Source of the DNA: Meconema thalassinum | Taxonomy: Eukaryota > Arthropoda > Insecta > Orthoptera > Tettigoniidae | DNA: 64,000 nucleotides | Assembly (NCBI GenBank): GCA_946902985.2 | Contig: OX336390.1 | Coordinates: forward strand, 528,940,861-529,004,860 | Direction of reading: 5' to 3' | Shown: positions 46,621 through 57,803 of the stretch, piece after piece | Numbering within the stretch: position 1 is the first letter of the stretch | Layout of the letters: each line of letters starts with the position of its first letter | Made by a program: the position numbers and the translations under genes | The notes under the pieces: generated by a model | The model's input: the letters and a program-made list of their open reading frames with translations, nothing else | What the model was told of the DNA's origin: nothing | Databases searched by the model: none

Positions 46621-48351
46621 CCAGATGTTGCTGTGGGCATTAACATCTCCGAGAAGAAGAAAAGGAGGTAAAGCTGAGAGACTAGATCCACCAGCTGGTT
46701 GTAATCAAGCTGATAATGTGGCGAGATGTACAAGTTACATACATGTGAACTGCAACGCCTTAAACCGTACAGTAGTTGCGTACACAGTGGCGAGTGGACA
46801 AGACACCACTGGCGGACACAGTTCCATCCACTCGGCCTTTAGAGAAAAGTTTTAAGTTCGTTATTGCAGTCTCACGTCCAGGGTCTTTTCAAAAGACCAT
46901 CAGCGAATATCAAAATTTGAATGGCTCATTTGAAAGAAGCAGACCAATATTGTTAGGTATTTTCCCTTTGCTATTTGTTTACATGGCACCCAAAGTCTAC
47001 CATAACCAATAGTCTGGGGCACGTAAGCAACAACAAACTATGTATAGAACGTTTTGATATTTTGATGCAAATCAAAAAGACAATTTGTCATTTGACATAC
47101 TATGCCCATTAAATTATGCATAGGTCTTAGTAGCCTGTCTTATTAGTGCCTATCAAACCGAGCTACATAATCGCACTCCGTGAATAATAGCACGCAATGG
47201 AGTATTTGTGAGGTATTGCCTCGTAGAACTGAGCGGGTGTCTGGAGAGGTCATGCTCCGAGTCTTTATACAAGCAATTTCAGAGTAGAATATTCTACTCC
47301 AAGGAAGAGAGTTGCTATGCAGGCCATAGATAATTTAAAAGACGCAGCGTCATTCCTAGAAGAGAGTAGCACATCTGGCGAGCTGTATCTGAGCGTAGCA
47401 GAATCAGACGAAATAGTAGTACTGCCACCAGAAGTCGAGTTATCTGGTGCACCCAGAACATCCTGGAAGAAACATAAAAGTATTGTCATAATGTGTGGGT
47501 TTTTAATAAGCAATGCAGGGTAAATGCATTCTGTTATGGTAAAAACAAAATATGCATAAGTAATGGCACAATAAATGTAATATTATAAAAGTCATATTCG
47601 GAACAGATTGATGAGTATACAGCACATATAAAATGCACGAAGATAATTCACAATTTCAATCATTGTTGTATATTTATCGGTTTATACTTAATTTTGGCTT
47701 CATACAAAGGTGGCCATGGCATTTCATTCTGGAAAGTTTACCAGCTTTTATTTTTTCGAAATGAACTGTTTTTAATTAATCTTAGAGAGTGCCGTTTTTT
47801 AGCCTGTTCATCTCATTTATAAATCGGAAACATACTGTAAGTTTAGGAAATACATTAGGTAATTCCTTCGCTTCCTCTGTAACCTATCTGAATGCTGAAT
47901 AATATTATTTATCAGATCAAAGGCCGATGAGCTCGATCTTCTGTCCTGTGAAACAATAGTCTTCACCACAATCTATCAGATACGCCATGTTCGCTGGAAT
48001 GCGGCGCATGCATTCTTGTTACAGTCAGATAGTGAAAAGCTAATGACAGCTCGAATTGGCCTTCATATTTTCTTATACACTTTTCCATTGTTTTCTGTGC
48101 ATTTCTTATGGCACAACCATACAATTTATTAAGCACTAACATTTCTACACGATGCCCGGGTTCCAAGTTAAGAGATGCTAACTTTTCTCGCTTCATCATA
48201 CTGAGTGAAATTATAGGCTATGGGATATCGAATGTATAACATGTGTTACTTTCCGCATTACGTCCTTAAATTAATTTACATTTGTCCAGCTTTGTAGCTA
48301 AATTGATAGGACGATTTTCCTTCTGCGTTTTAACTTCGGTGTTGAGATTGA
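46621..48351. other. Intergenic DNA, no firm gene
   Basis: An open stretch at 47283-47523 is acidic and contains EIVVLPPEVELSG, slightly like the N-terminus of piggyBac transposases, but too short to call. Confidence 0.4.
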
Positions 48352-48655
48352 TTATTTTAGGGGCTGAGACATCGTGGTCATATAGCCCTGTGTATTTGTG
48401 TGTGTAACTTGTCTGATAAACCCTGTTATTGTGAATGCTGTATCCGTGTGTGTATTTGTAAATTGGGAATGAGGCAGCTGTGACCTCAAATTAAGAGCCA
48501 TCCCAGCATTTTCCTGGAGTAGAAGTGGGTAAACCACGGAAAACCACTTCCAGGATGGCAGAGGTGGGAATCGAACCCTCCTCTTCTAAGTTTTGACTCG
48601 CGAGGCTGAGTGGACCCCGTTCCAGCCCTCACACCAGAAGTAAAATTTCTTGGCA
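48352..48655 (-). mobile_element. SINE family A, head-truncated copy
   Basis: The family body is recognisable (gtctgataaaccctgttatt, cattttcctggagtagaagt, gtgggaatcgaaccctcc). The unit ends at about ctcacaccagaagtaaaatt, before the tRNA-like head. Confidence 0.82.
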
Positions 48656-49361
48656 GTTTTAACTTCGCACTGCCATTTTCCTTGTCTCGGGGACCGGGTG
48701 TTTATGTCATGTAGCCTACATCATTCATTCCAATCTCATCATGGAACGCAGGGCGACAATGGACGAAAGACTGCTCCAAGCTTCTGCAAATTCTGCACAC
48801 AATTTTTATTTATTGTGGTTATTTTTCTGAAGATTTTGTCTCATAATGTTAGATGAAGTGGTTATGACAGGCAGTTATTACCTGCAGATATTTAAAAAGT
48901 ATTAACATGGAAATTAGTGAATATGTTCATAAACAAAATTTCAGAATCTGTGGGGTCGACTTCATTTTAAGAGACAAGAATTGAAAAAAATATAATTTCA
49001 TTTTATTATTTATACAAAAAAAAATTATATATATTATAGGACCTCCCCCTCAACTTCTTGCTACCTTCCTCTCACTTTAATTGCAAGCCAGCAAAGGATA
49101 TTAGAGAAGGAAATAATTAAGCTAGGAATCATCTAACAGAGAAAAGAAGATCAAAACAGGCTGAAGTTCAAGAAAGTTCATACGGCACTTCAGCACAATA
49201 CCAATGCTTTGAATACCGTACCAGAAATGTCCATTAAAACTTAAAGGAATTAGCAGAATGAAGTTGTCTGATCATATTGCTAGAAATAAGACAACTGCTA
49301 GTTTCCTCTATAGAAGGATATAAATTGCAACGACACAGAAATAAACTCATATTTATCCCCG

Positions 49362-49415
49362 TGGCTCATAATTGCAAAATTAACGGTCACGTAAAACTAC
49401 AAGCTTCCTTCCTTT
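49362..49415 (+). repeat. Dispersed repeat 'gattaacggtcacgtaaaa', copy 3
   Basis: Reads ccgtggctcataattgcaaa, attaacggtcacgtaaaac, then tacaagcttccttcc. It ends about 25 bp before a LINE fragment. Confidence 0.75.
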
Positions 49416-49439
49416 CTTTTAGCTCCTATATACTGGGCA

Positions 49440-49905
49440 CGTCATCTCAACGCTACTTTGTGGCTGCGAAACTTGGACACACTATCACCGTTACATCAGG
49501 AATCTTGAGCGCTTCCACCAACAAAAGATGAGATACATCTTGAACATTAGGTGGGAGGACTACGTTACCAACACTGCAGTGTATCTCAACAGCATTGAGG
49601 CAACCATCAACGCTCATCAACTGAGATGGTTAGACCATGTTCACCTTATGAGTGATACCAGGCTTCCACGTCAATTCCTTTATGGTGAACTTTGCTCCGG
49701 AACTAGACCTCATGGGGACCCTCTGAAGCGTTTTAAAGACCAGCTAAAACACATCATGAAGACGACTGGTATACCTATCCACTCATGGGAAACATCAGCT
49801 GCGAACAGTTTACTGTGGCGGAACACTACATCGCATCGACCGTTGTCAACTTATTTGAAGAAGAACGTCGCAGACATGAAGAGGTTGTACCCGATACCTA
49901 GTTGA
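49440..49905 (+). pseudogene. LINE RT C-terminal fragment (GCVLAPTLF family)
   Basis: It starts in the region VISTLLCGCETWT (one frame) and continues with QQKMRYILNIRWEDYVTN, INAHQLRWLDHVHLMSD, RLPRQFLYGEL and a terminal RFKDQLKHIM block, ending with TGA. It corresponds to the part just downstream of where the minus-strand LINE at 34426 stops, and is on the opposite strand, so it is a separate 5'-truncated insertion. Confidence 0.82.
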
Positions 49906-50199
49906 GGCTATCGGCTACGCCAGCTGACATTAAGCCGTAGTTGAGATTTATGGGAAAAGTTGTAAAGATAGCGCTCACATCGAGTCGAGAGGAATGTTAG
50001 GAAATGACGTAGAAGGCCAAGGATTAAGATGGCACTGCCAGTCAAGTAGATGGAATTATGGGAGGAAATATGAAGTTTTATTAAGATCTATATGGAACAT
50101 GATATTATATCATCTCAGAAGAGAAGAAATGTCAAGCATTATATATGGTGATAACTTGAAGAAAGACAGATAATCCCTTAAGTTATTGTATAACTTAAT

Positions 50200-52952
50200 A
50201 GCCGAGATGATGGTGGTCGAGATTATACTTGTGACGCATGACCACAGAAGGTGGGGGAGCATCACGTGACAGCGCCAGGTAGGAGCTCCTCAACGCAGTC
50301 TAGAGACATCAGTTGAGTTCAGTCAGCAGGGCTGAGTAGAACACATGCGCAGAGAGAACGGCAAAGTTGAGTGGTGCACAGCACTTGTTACGTGGAGTGA
50401 AAGCGACAGTATTACTTCACCAAGCGGAGAGCGGAAAGTAGGTCAGTGAGTCAAGGCAAGCAACGCACGGTAGACGGCGCGAGGACCGGTTACGAAGCAA
50501 GCTGTACGGGCCGTGTAAGCAGGAGAACAGCCGGGATTAAAACAGCATTATAATACGAGATTGAGAACTTTATTTCGAGCTGCATTTTGTAACGCAGAAC
50601 AGTACAGCGAAGCGGTATGGCGAGGCCGGCTTTAAGCGTAGATCATTCTGGAACAGTGCAGTAGAGCAGAGCGTGCTGTTTCCGACTTTTATACCCAGGC
50701 AATATTAAAGAAGCTGAACTTCATTTCAACATTCAGTTACAACATTGAGTTGGGACTTGTATTCAGTAATCGAATTGTGCAGGCAGATAGTTATAATATA
50801 CTGCAATTGTGAACTTCAAATGAACTTAGATATTCAAATGACATTACGACTATGCATTTCATAACGGAACATGTAGAGCGACCATGGGGTCAAGCTAGCA
50901 TTAACGCTTTTAAGCAAACGAAATGTTACGAATATATGCACTTATGAACATTGGCACGTGCATTAATACAATTCCTTTTCATGAATTATTATAAAATATC
51001 GAGTACGAACACAGCTACAGGGTGTTTCAAAAACTTATACACTCTCATAAATAAAATTTATTTTCTGCAAGTGAGACTTAACCGCTGTGGAGATGGAACT
51101 TTTAACAAGCAAACCGAACATTGTATGGGACAGTGGCGTAACGTAGAAGAAGAATATGGGGTACGCTACGGTCATGAACTTTTACGTAAGAATTTGGACA
51201 GTATCCGCTATGGATAACATGCAGTTCATCATGTCGGAGTAGAAGACAGAGGCGATGGCACCACAGAGCGATGGATTCGGTTCCTGAAGAAGAGGAGGTC
51301 TAACAGCTGATTCACTTGGGATATGAAGGCGATCGTTATTGCGTGGGTGATACGAGATTTACGTCGATCTTTCGAGAAATTTATTACACACGAGGATAAT
51401 CGACGATCTTTGAAGTATATTAACAGCTGATATGAGAAGGTACTGTAAGAGTTATGACTTTCTGATATGATTTTTCCATGAACACTGGGCATACTTGTAT
51501 ATTTTTCTAGTAGGAGTTATACGATTATTTAGACATGGCTTAAACATTATTTGCTCCAAATTTTGCTAGAATATGGCGTTACCATATGATATGGCAGGCA
51601 CCATAATACGAAATTCTCACCATTGGTTGGCTTTATTAAGCAGATGTTTGGTCTTTTAGACATTTTCCAGTAAGGATAGTTTTCTTGGATAGTTTTTTTT
51701 GTGGCGAGTATTTCGAACTCGTGATCTGCAATTGGATTATTTAAATTACTTCGTCAGTTCATTGCATACTAGCGAGTGTGTATTATTCATCAGTAGGGAT
51801 TTTTCCATTGGATTGTTTGGAGATATTAAGATGTTATTCACTCAAGAGAATGAATATCGCTTTTATGTGACAACTAGAGACTTGTTGATTCCAATCTGGT
51901 ACATTCACTCATTAGACGACGAGATGGGGCCTTTCGCTTTAGGCGATTGCGTGGTGGTACACATCTTTACCCATCGTTCAGGGCATTATCATGATAGTCT
52001 GCGAGGCAAGGCCTTTCGTATTTATACGATTGCGTGGTGGTACTCATCTCACTTGCCATTGAGGAACTCAATTTTATCATCCGAGTGTACTTGAGATTGT
52101 AAGAGGATCAAACAAGAAACTACTAGTCACATATCAGTCGAATTTTGTTAAATAAATTAGAAATAAATGTCAGCAGGGTTACATTTTGTAATTCTTGTTT
52201 GCCAATCCAATATTTTGTTGCTATACTCATTTGAGAGTACTTTCATTTAACAGCTGATACAATTGATGCTTTTGATAATTTTTAGGGTTGAGTTTAATAC
52301 CTTTGAGAAGGATTTAAAGTAATTGAATCTTGTAAGATGAATCATTAATGGTCAGATTTATTTTGAGGCAGATCAGTCTTGCATATTTTGATGTGAGAGA
52401 TTATAGCATATTGGTGTTTTTCTGTGAAGTGAATTTATGAGAATTTTAAGAGAATTTATGCTATTTGAAAGCAGATCTTGAATTTGATTTCGATTACAAA
52501 TGTAATATTTTTCTTAATTGTTTAAGAAGTTGTCTAGATGTGATCAGATTAATTACAGTTATTGGAGATTGTGTGCGTTGATAATTTGAAGCCAGTTATG
52601 TATATTTTGTAGATCATGCAACGTGGTTAAGTGAAGTTTGTGATAGGCATTTTGTGGAAGTTGCCAAGTGGAAGTTGCAATATTGCTAATGTATTTTGAG
52701 GCAGACATGAGGTTGTCGAACCCAGTCTAGCATAATTTTTGAGATTCATGCTGTGCGCTGAATATTTATGGAGTTTTGTGGAATAATTGTGGTATTCAAA
52801 TATGGTATTTGATAAAGTGATAGTAGATGATGAAGTTGTGGATAGTGAGAACCAACGTGATTTTGTGAAGGCAATAATATTTTTTGGCATGATAATTAAA
52901 TACGAGATATAACTTGGAAGTGATAAAACTGTAAGACAACGTTCTATAACCC
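50200..52952. other. Unassigned DNA left of the gypsy element
   Basis: 50220-50720 is GC-richer with gcacgg/gacggcgcgagg-type phrases and could be a promoter or LTR portion. From 51.5 kb the + strand is poor in C and rich in T and G. A 131-codon frame at 51699-52094 has no recognised domain. A 17-bp phrase (cgattgcgtggtggtac) occurs twice, at about 51945 and 52028. The C-poor composition resumes after the gypsy insertion at 61254. Confidence 0.4.
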
Positions 52953-52956
52953 ATAT

Positions 52957-54439
52957 TGTAATGGGTTTCAAAAACGCCCCAAGTTGGTAGCGACAAATGT
53001 AATGCGTTTACTGCTCCTTGCGTTGAGCGTACAAATGTAATGTTTTCTACTTGGGCGGACTATTCGCCAGAAAATACTGCTGCTAAGTTTGATGTATGTT
53101 GGGCGCCAAGCTGGATACACTGTGTTCCAAGCTAAATTTATATATATAATATCGACCCCTAGCGTGAGTAGAACCTATGAGAAACTCTTAATGACTAGGC
53201 CGTGGGATGATTGAATCATCAACCGAGACAACATTTGATTGTGGAGAAGGATGAGGTATTATAACTATTGCTACCTACTGGAATTAAAGAATCTACTTTG
53301 TAATAATTGAATTTAATACACTTAGAAAATATGTCAGCATCCTGAATAAAATTTACACTGTTAACGGAGCATACAACTTTAACCATTGCCACGAACAAAA
53401 TTACTTAATACGCCAGACGGGAGAATAACGTGAATTTAACTTATATCCAAATTAATGCTTAAAGAATTTATACTGGCCCTATCGAAAAACAGAGAGTGTG
53501 TGTCGCAGATCACTTATGCTTACCAACGGAAACATTGTCTCCACGTGGTTGGAGTCTCATAGCGTCTGGAGTTCTGCCTTGGTGTTGACGGCGTCCTGGT
53601 CTTTCCTCGTACATTAACAGTGATAGTTACAGCTCGTGGTGGAGTATACTCCATGAACCACGACGCGTCGCTTGCCTAAACACTGCAAGACGCGTGGAAT
53701 CCATGATCTGATGTGATCAGCGGAATTAGGTTGAATAAAATTGTCCCACTTGGGACTAACGAACAAAGTACCTCCTTACTGCTCCAAGCGTAATGTCTTA
53801 AAGATTCTCTTCTCTCACCCAGTGCGCTGACTATATGCTTCCTTCTTCCCCCACCAGGGTCGAGCTTAACACCGCGGCTTCGCTGCTTCGACCAATCCGC
53901 GTGCGTCACGTATCTCGTCATGCCCCGACCTACGTTGCTTCCTCTTGTTTGATTGGCTGGTCACCTTACGTGGCTCTTCCCGCCATGATACTCCTTCCCC
54001 GTTTTATATTTTCCGTTTCCGGGCAAGACGTAAATCAGACACGTTTTCTTGCTTTGAAGTGTTCCCTCGGATTTCGTAATTCTATTGTACTTCAATCTAT
54101 TCTTGTATTGAAATACCCAGTGAGTCACACACCTCTCTCTCTTACCCCTAATGAATAAAATCCCGTCTTTACGTATGAAATGATTCGCCGTGCAATATTA
54201 TATTGGAATCATCCAATATAGATACGGATTTCTACTAGTAGAAATCCAATCTGTAATCTTCCAAATTTAAAAGCTCCAAAAATGACGTTATAAATATTAT
54301 TAATAATAATAATAATAATATGAAATTGAATAAACTGAAATAATATAACTTGGCCGAATTATTGCCGCGTTTAACAAATATGATATAGTCCAAATAACTT
54401 GTGTTAGTGGCATAAAACCCCCTAGAAAACCATGTTACA
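52957..54439 (-). repeat. 3' LTR (1,483 bp)
   Basis: Starts TGTAACATGG and ends CCCATTACA in element direction, with TGTAA/TTACA inverted tips. A TATA-like run (TATATATAAA on the minus strand near 53141-53150) sits about 190 nt before the LTR end, implying a short R-U5. A primer-site-like TTGGCGCCCAAC occurs near 53096-53110, inside the LTR. The 107-codon frame shared with the other LTR is not considered a gene. Confidence 0.95.
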
Positions 54440-55598
54440 TTCGCCTCGAATAATCATGTACTTTACCATGTATATGGTACAGCACTTGATGATTCCAGAC
54501 ACGTTAGAGAAAACCCTCCAAAATACAACTTATACAAGTGAAATGACCCTTCACACATATAAACACATATAAACCCTCAATCATGTGCTTTGCGCTAATG
54601 TTCGTCTTGTTATGACGTGTTCTTATTTTGTCCTCTTCAAAATGTTTGTCATCCTCACGAATGTTCATTCTACGCTCTCTCTCTCTCTCTCAGCATACTA
54701 TGTGGGAAAAAATACATACATAAGATTGTTCCCTCTATATCCACAATTCACTACACACGCATTTATGGTGTTCAGTAGAAAACCACTGCGGAACTCTTCT
54801 AGAAATATCAGGTGCTCCACACCTACCGGATACCAATATCATGGTACACGATCTCACACGATCACACACTCGCGGTAGAGCAAAGTGATCTACTTCCCAC
54901 CTTCTCTGTAAAATTTTTAATTAAAAGGGAAGACATGACTGAAAAAAAACAGTAAGTACCCATTACTTATAACACTTAAATATTCCTGTGCCGTATGTGC
55001 CCTATCTTACTAAGTACATGTACACAAAAACCCACCTTACTCTAGATCACAATTTCTCATTTTTGTCGCTCAGCCAGTAGTTCACACCCCAGACCAGTCC
55101 ACCTATCGAACCTGACCTAGTTGCCACAACTTTTTTATCTGTTACTTATATACAACATCTCATGAAGTCTAGTACCTTGTACACAAACTACCTTAATTAT
55201 ATCCAACCCTGATCTAACATAGCTAGGTCGTAAGCAGGAACCACGTGTGCTGATATGTATGAGCTTCATGGAGGACTGTCTCGCCTTCTGATGGCCCATC
55301 TTTTATCTCGTGGACGCCTTAAGCTAACAAGCCCTATACAAGCGCTCTCCCATCTCTTGGAGATAAATGGGAACCCATCAGCGCTGCCAAAATGGCCTTG
55401 GTGCATCGAGACAATTTAGTGCTCAACAGCATCCACCACTCCCTTCATCTTTCCCTGTACCTTAAAAACTCTCATTTACTTACATACTACCCCCCTGTGT
55501 GATTTCTGATACGCTTGCCTTGACGATCAGGTCTTCCATTCACCACATACCACACTTACTCATTTGATAGGCTGGCTCGCCAGCTAAACACACTTATT
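54440..55598 (-). other. Non-coding stretch between RNase H and 3' LTR
   Basis: About 1.16 kb where integrase (and env, if any) would be expected. I see no HHCC zinc motif, no DDE spacing and no long frame. A splice-acceptor-like tttttttcag precedes an ATG near 54940 that opens only 24 codons. No clear purine-rich primer longer than CGAGGCGAA is visible next to the 3' LTR. Confidence 0.6.
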
Positions 55599-57799
55599 TT
55601 ATGACACATCCTTAATGTCATCACGTTGCTCCACTAACATATATCTCAGTGTCTGTAACGATGCCCTGTTGCTACTGTCCACACATGCTAATAACAAAAT
55701 ACCGTCCTCTGCCTTAACAACAGGATTATCCCTACATAAATATGTGTCCCTAGAAAGCATATCTGCAAGAATATTATCTTTCCCTTTAATATATTTTACT
55801 GTGAATTCGTATTCCTGAAGTGCAAGAATCCACCTACTAACTCTGTTAGAACTTAGTTTACATGTCCTCATATATAATAAAGCATGGTGATCTGTATGAA
55901 TCTTAAATTTACCCCCAACTAAATACATCCTAAATTTTCCTAAACTGAAAACAATTCCTAAAAGCTCTAACTCAGTGATAGTATATCTTTTCTCTGCTGG
56001 TGTAAGTCCTCGTGATGCTAAAGATACGATGCACAAATTACCCTCTTCATCTCTCTGACACAATACTCCTGCAATTCCTATATGTGACGCATCAGTCATT
56101 ACCACATATTCCCTATCCTTCAAAGGATACTTCAGCACCACAGCTTTCTCAAAGCCTGCCTTCAGCGCTTGAAATGCCAGATCATGCTTGGACTCCCATC
56201 TCCAGCGATTACCACTTTTAAGCAAATTTCTAAATGGTTCTACCAACCCTGAGTATTTAAGAACGAACCTCCTGAAAAAGTTGCAAATTCCCAGGTATGT
56301 TTTTAACTGTTTAACATTCTGTGGTACTTCTGCATTAAGTATCTTATTAACCCTACTTTCCTCTGGTGTCACACCCCTACTTGGCACTTTATGACCTAAA
56401 AATGTCACTTCTGTCTGACAGAATGACGACTTGGACAGTTTCAGAGTGAACCCTGCCTGATCTAACTTTTGAAATACACTGTCTAAATGACGTAGATGCT
56501 CCTCAAAACTGCGTGAACTGATTACCATATCATCGATGTAAATAGTTACAAACTCTCCTGTGTCATCTCCTAATGCGATGTTTAAAGCCCTAATTAAAGC
56601 TGCTGAACTACTCTTTAACCCATAAGGTACCCTGCAAAACTGATAAAGGTTATATTTATGACTAAAAGCTGTAAATGGCCGGTCTTCATACATAAGTGGC
56701 ACTTGCCAGAAACTGGAACTTAAATCTACACAGGTGAAATACTTCTTCCCCTCAAATGTTTGCATCAACTCTTCAATGGACATCGACTTCAGCGGATCTG
56801 AACTGATTCTACTGTTAACTAAACGAGCGTCTAAACAAATACGAACTGTGCCGTCGGCCTTCGGTACTGTAATTAAAGGATTAACATATTGACTGTTTGA
56901 GTACTCTATAATGCCATCTTCAAGCATCTGGTTAATTTGTGCCTCTACTGCACCCTGATAAGCGAAAGGTATAGGATATCTATGTCCTGTGAATACTGAT
57001 CTATCAATAACGTTCAATGAATGTGTATAGCAATTGGCCATGCCAATGCGATCCTCAAAATCTCTCCTATTGTACAATAACACATCATAGAGCAGAACAC
57101 ACTGGTCTCCCTCTATATGCCCTTGAAATGCAGCATCACGTAACGAGTCCTCAAGACTACCGTTCGTAATCAAACTGCCCACAAAAATTTGAGTACCCCG
57201 CTCTTCGGCTGGTGATATCTCACTTAAAGAACAAATCACTCCTACAACACTACTCCCCTGAACATTGTCGTTGAACGCTACTTCTACTTCAGAATCTCCC
57301 CATTTAAATTTCAAACTCCCTACATCATAACATAAGTTACCAGACACTCTACTTAGCCACTCAGAACCCAAGATAACACTGAAAACTAAGTTTGGAATTA
57401 CAAGACAAATCTGCTTTTCGATATGATTATTAATTTTAATGTCCACTAAAACTTGCTTAGAAATTACTTTAGACCTCTTCCCTACAGCTGTGATAACAAA
57501 AGTGCTTTTAATTGGTATCTCCTCAAAATTTACACCAGTTCCTTTCATTTTATCATAAAATGCACTACTTATGCAACTCTTCATACAACCACTATCAATT
57601 AAAACATCGGTGTGCGCCTCGGACACGTTAAGTTTAATAATGGGACTTTTACTAGCCACTTCCTGGATAATACATTCATCATTTAATTCATGCAACAATT
57701 CATTTCTTACATTTAGGTCATAGTGTTCCTGTATAATTGTATGGACAGGGCATGCTACAGACTGAGATTCTGACCTTACTTCGCAGCCTGGTTCGCGTT
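55599..57799 (-). CDS. pol: Gypsy pol: protease, reverse transcriptase, RNase H (no integrase)
   Basis: Open from the frameshift site near 57797 to TAA at 55599, in the -1 frame relative to gag. It has no ATG in the first part, so it must be made as a gag-pol fusion. Domains in order: aspartic protease with VLIDSGC; reverse transcriptase with YPIPFAY, FTCVDLSSSFWQVPL, VPYGLKSSSAAL, the catalytic TIYIDDMVISS and FLGHKV; then RNase H with VVMTDASHIGIAGVL, ITELELLGIVF, HTDHHALLYM and ADMLSRD. All key acidic residues are present, so RT and RNase H look competent. About 55 residues follow RNase H before the stop. The integrase that normally comes next in gypsy elements is missing. Confidence 0.93.
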
Positions 57800-57803
57800 T
57801 AAA
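57758..57803 (-). promoter_or_regulatory. gag-pol -1 frameshift signal
   Basis: The heptamer TTTAAAC (57797-57803 on +, read on the minus strand) is in gag codon phase T_TTA_AAC, the classic X_XXY_YYZ arrangement also used by coronaviruses. A 6-nt spacer leads to CAGGCTG (57784-57790), which can pair with CAGTCTG (57758-57764), giving a 7-bp stem with one G-U pair and a 19-nt loop containing the gag stop. The -1 frame continues open into pol. Confidence 0.85.

Noticed and set aside
47283..47523. Possible piggyBac-like N-terminus (EIVVLPPEVELSG)
   Set aside because: Only one short acidic stretch; no inverted ends, TTAA duplications or catalytic domain.
51699..52094. 131-codon open frame as a gene
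   Set aside because: No recognisable domain; lies in C-poor DNA where stop codons on this frame are reduced by chance; an internal 17-bp repeat is the only structure.
53835..54158. 107-codon open frame in the 3' LTR, also present at 60655-60978
   Set aside because: Identical because the LTRs are copies; it is antisense to the element, has no domain and is better explained as chance in LTR sequence.
54850..54960. Spliced env gene of the gypsy element
   Set aside because: An acceptor-like tract and ATG exist, but the frame closes after 24 codons and no signal peptide or membrane segment follows.
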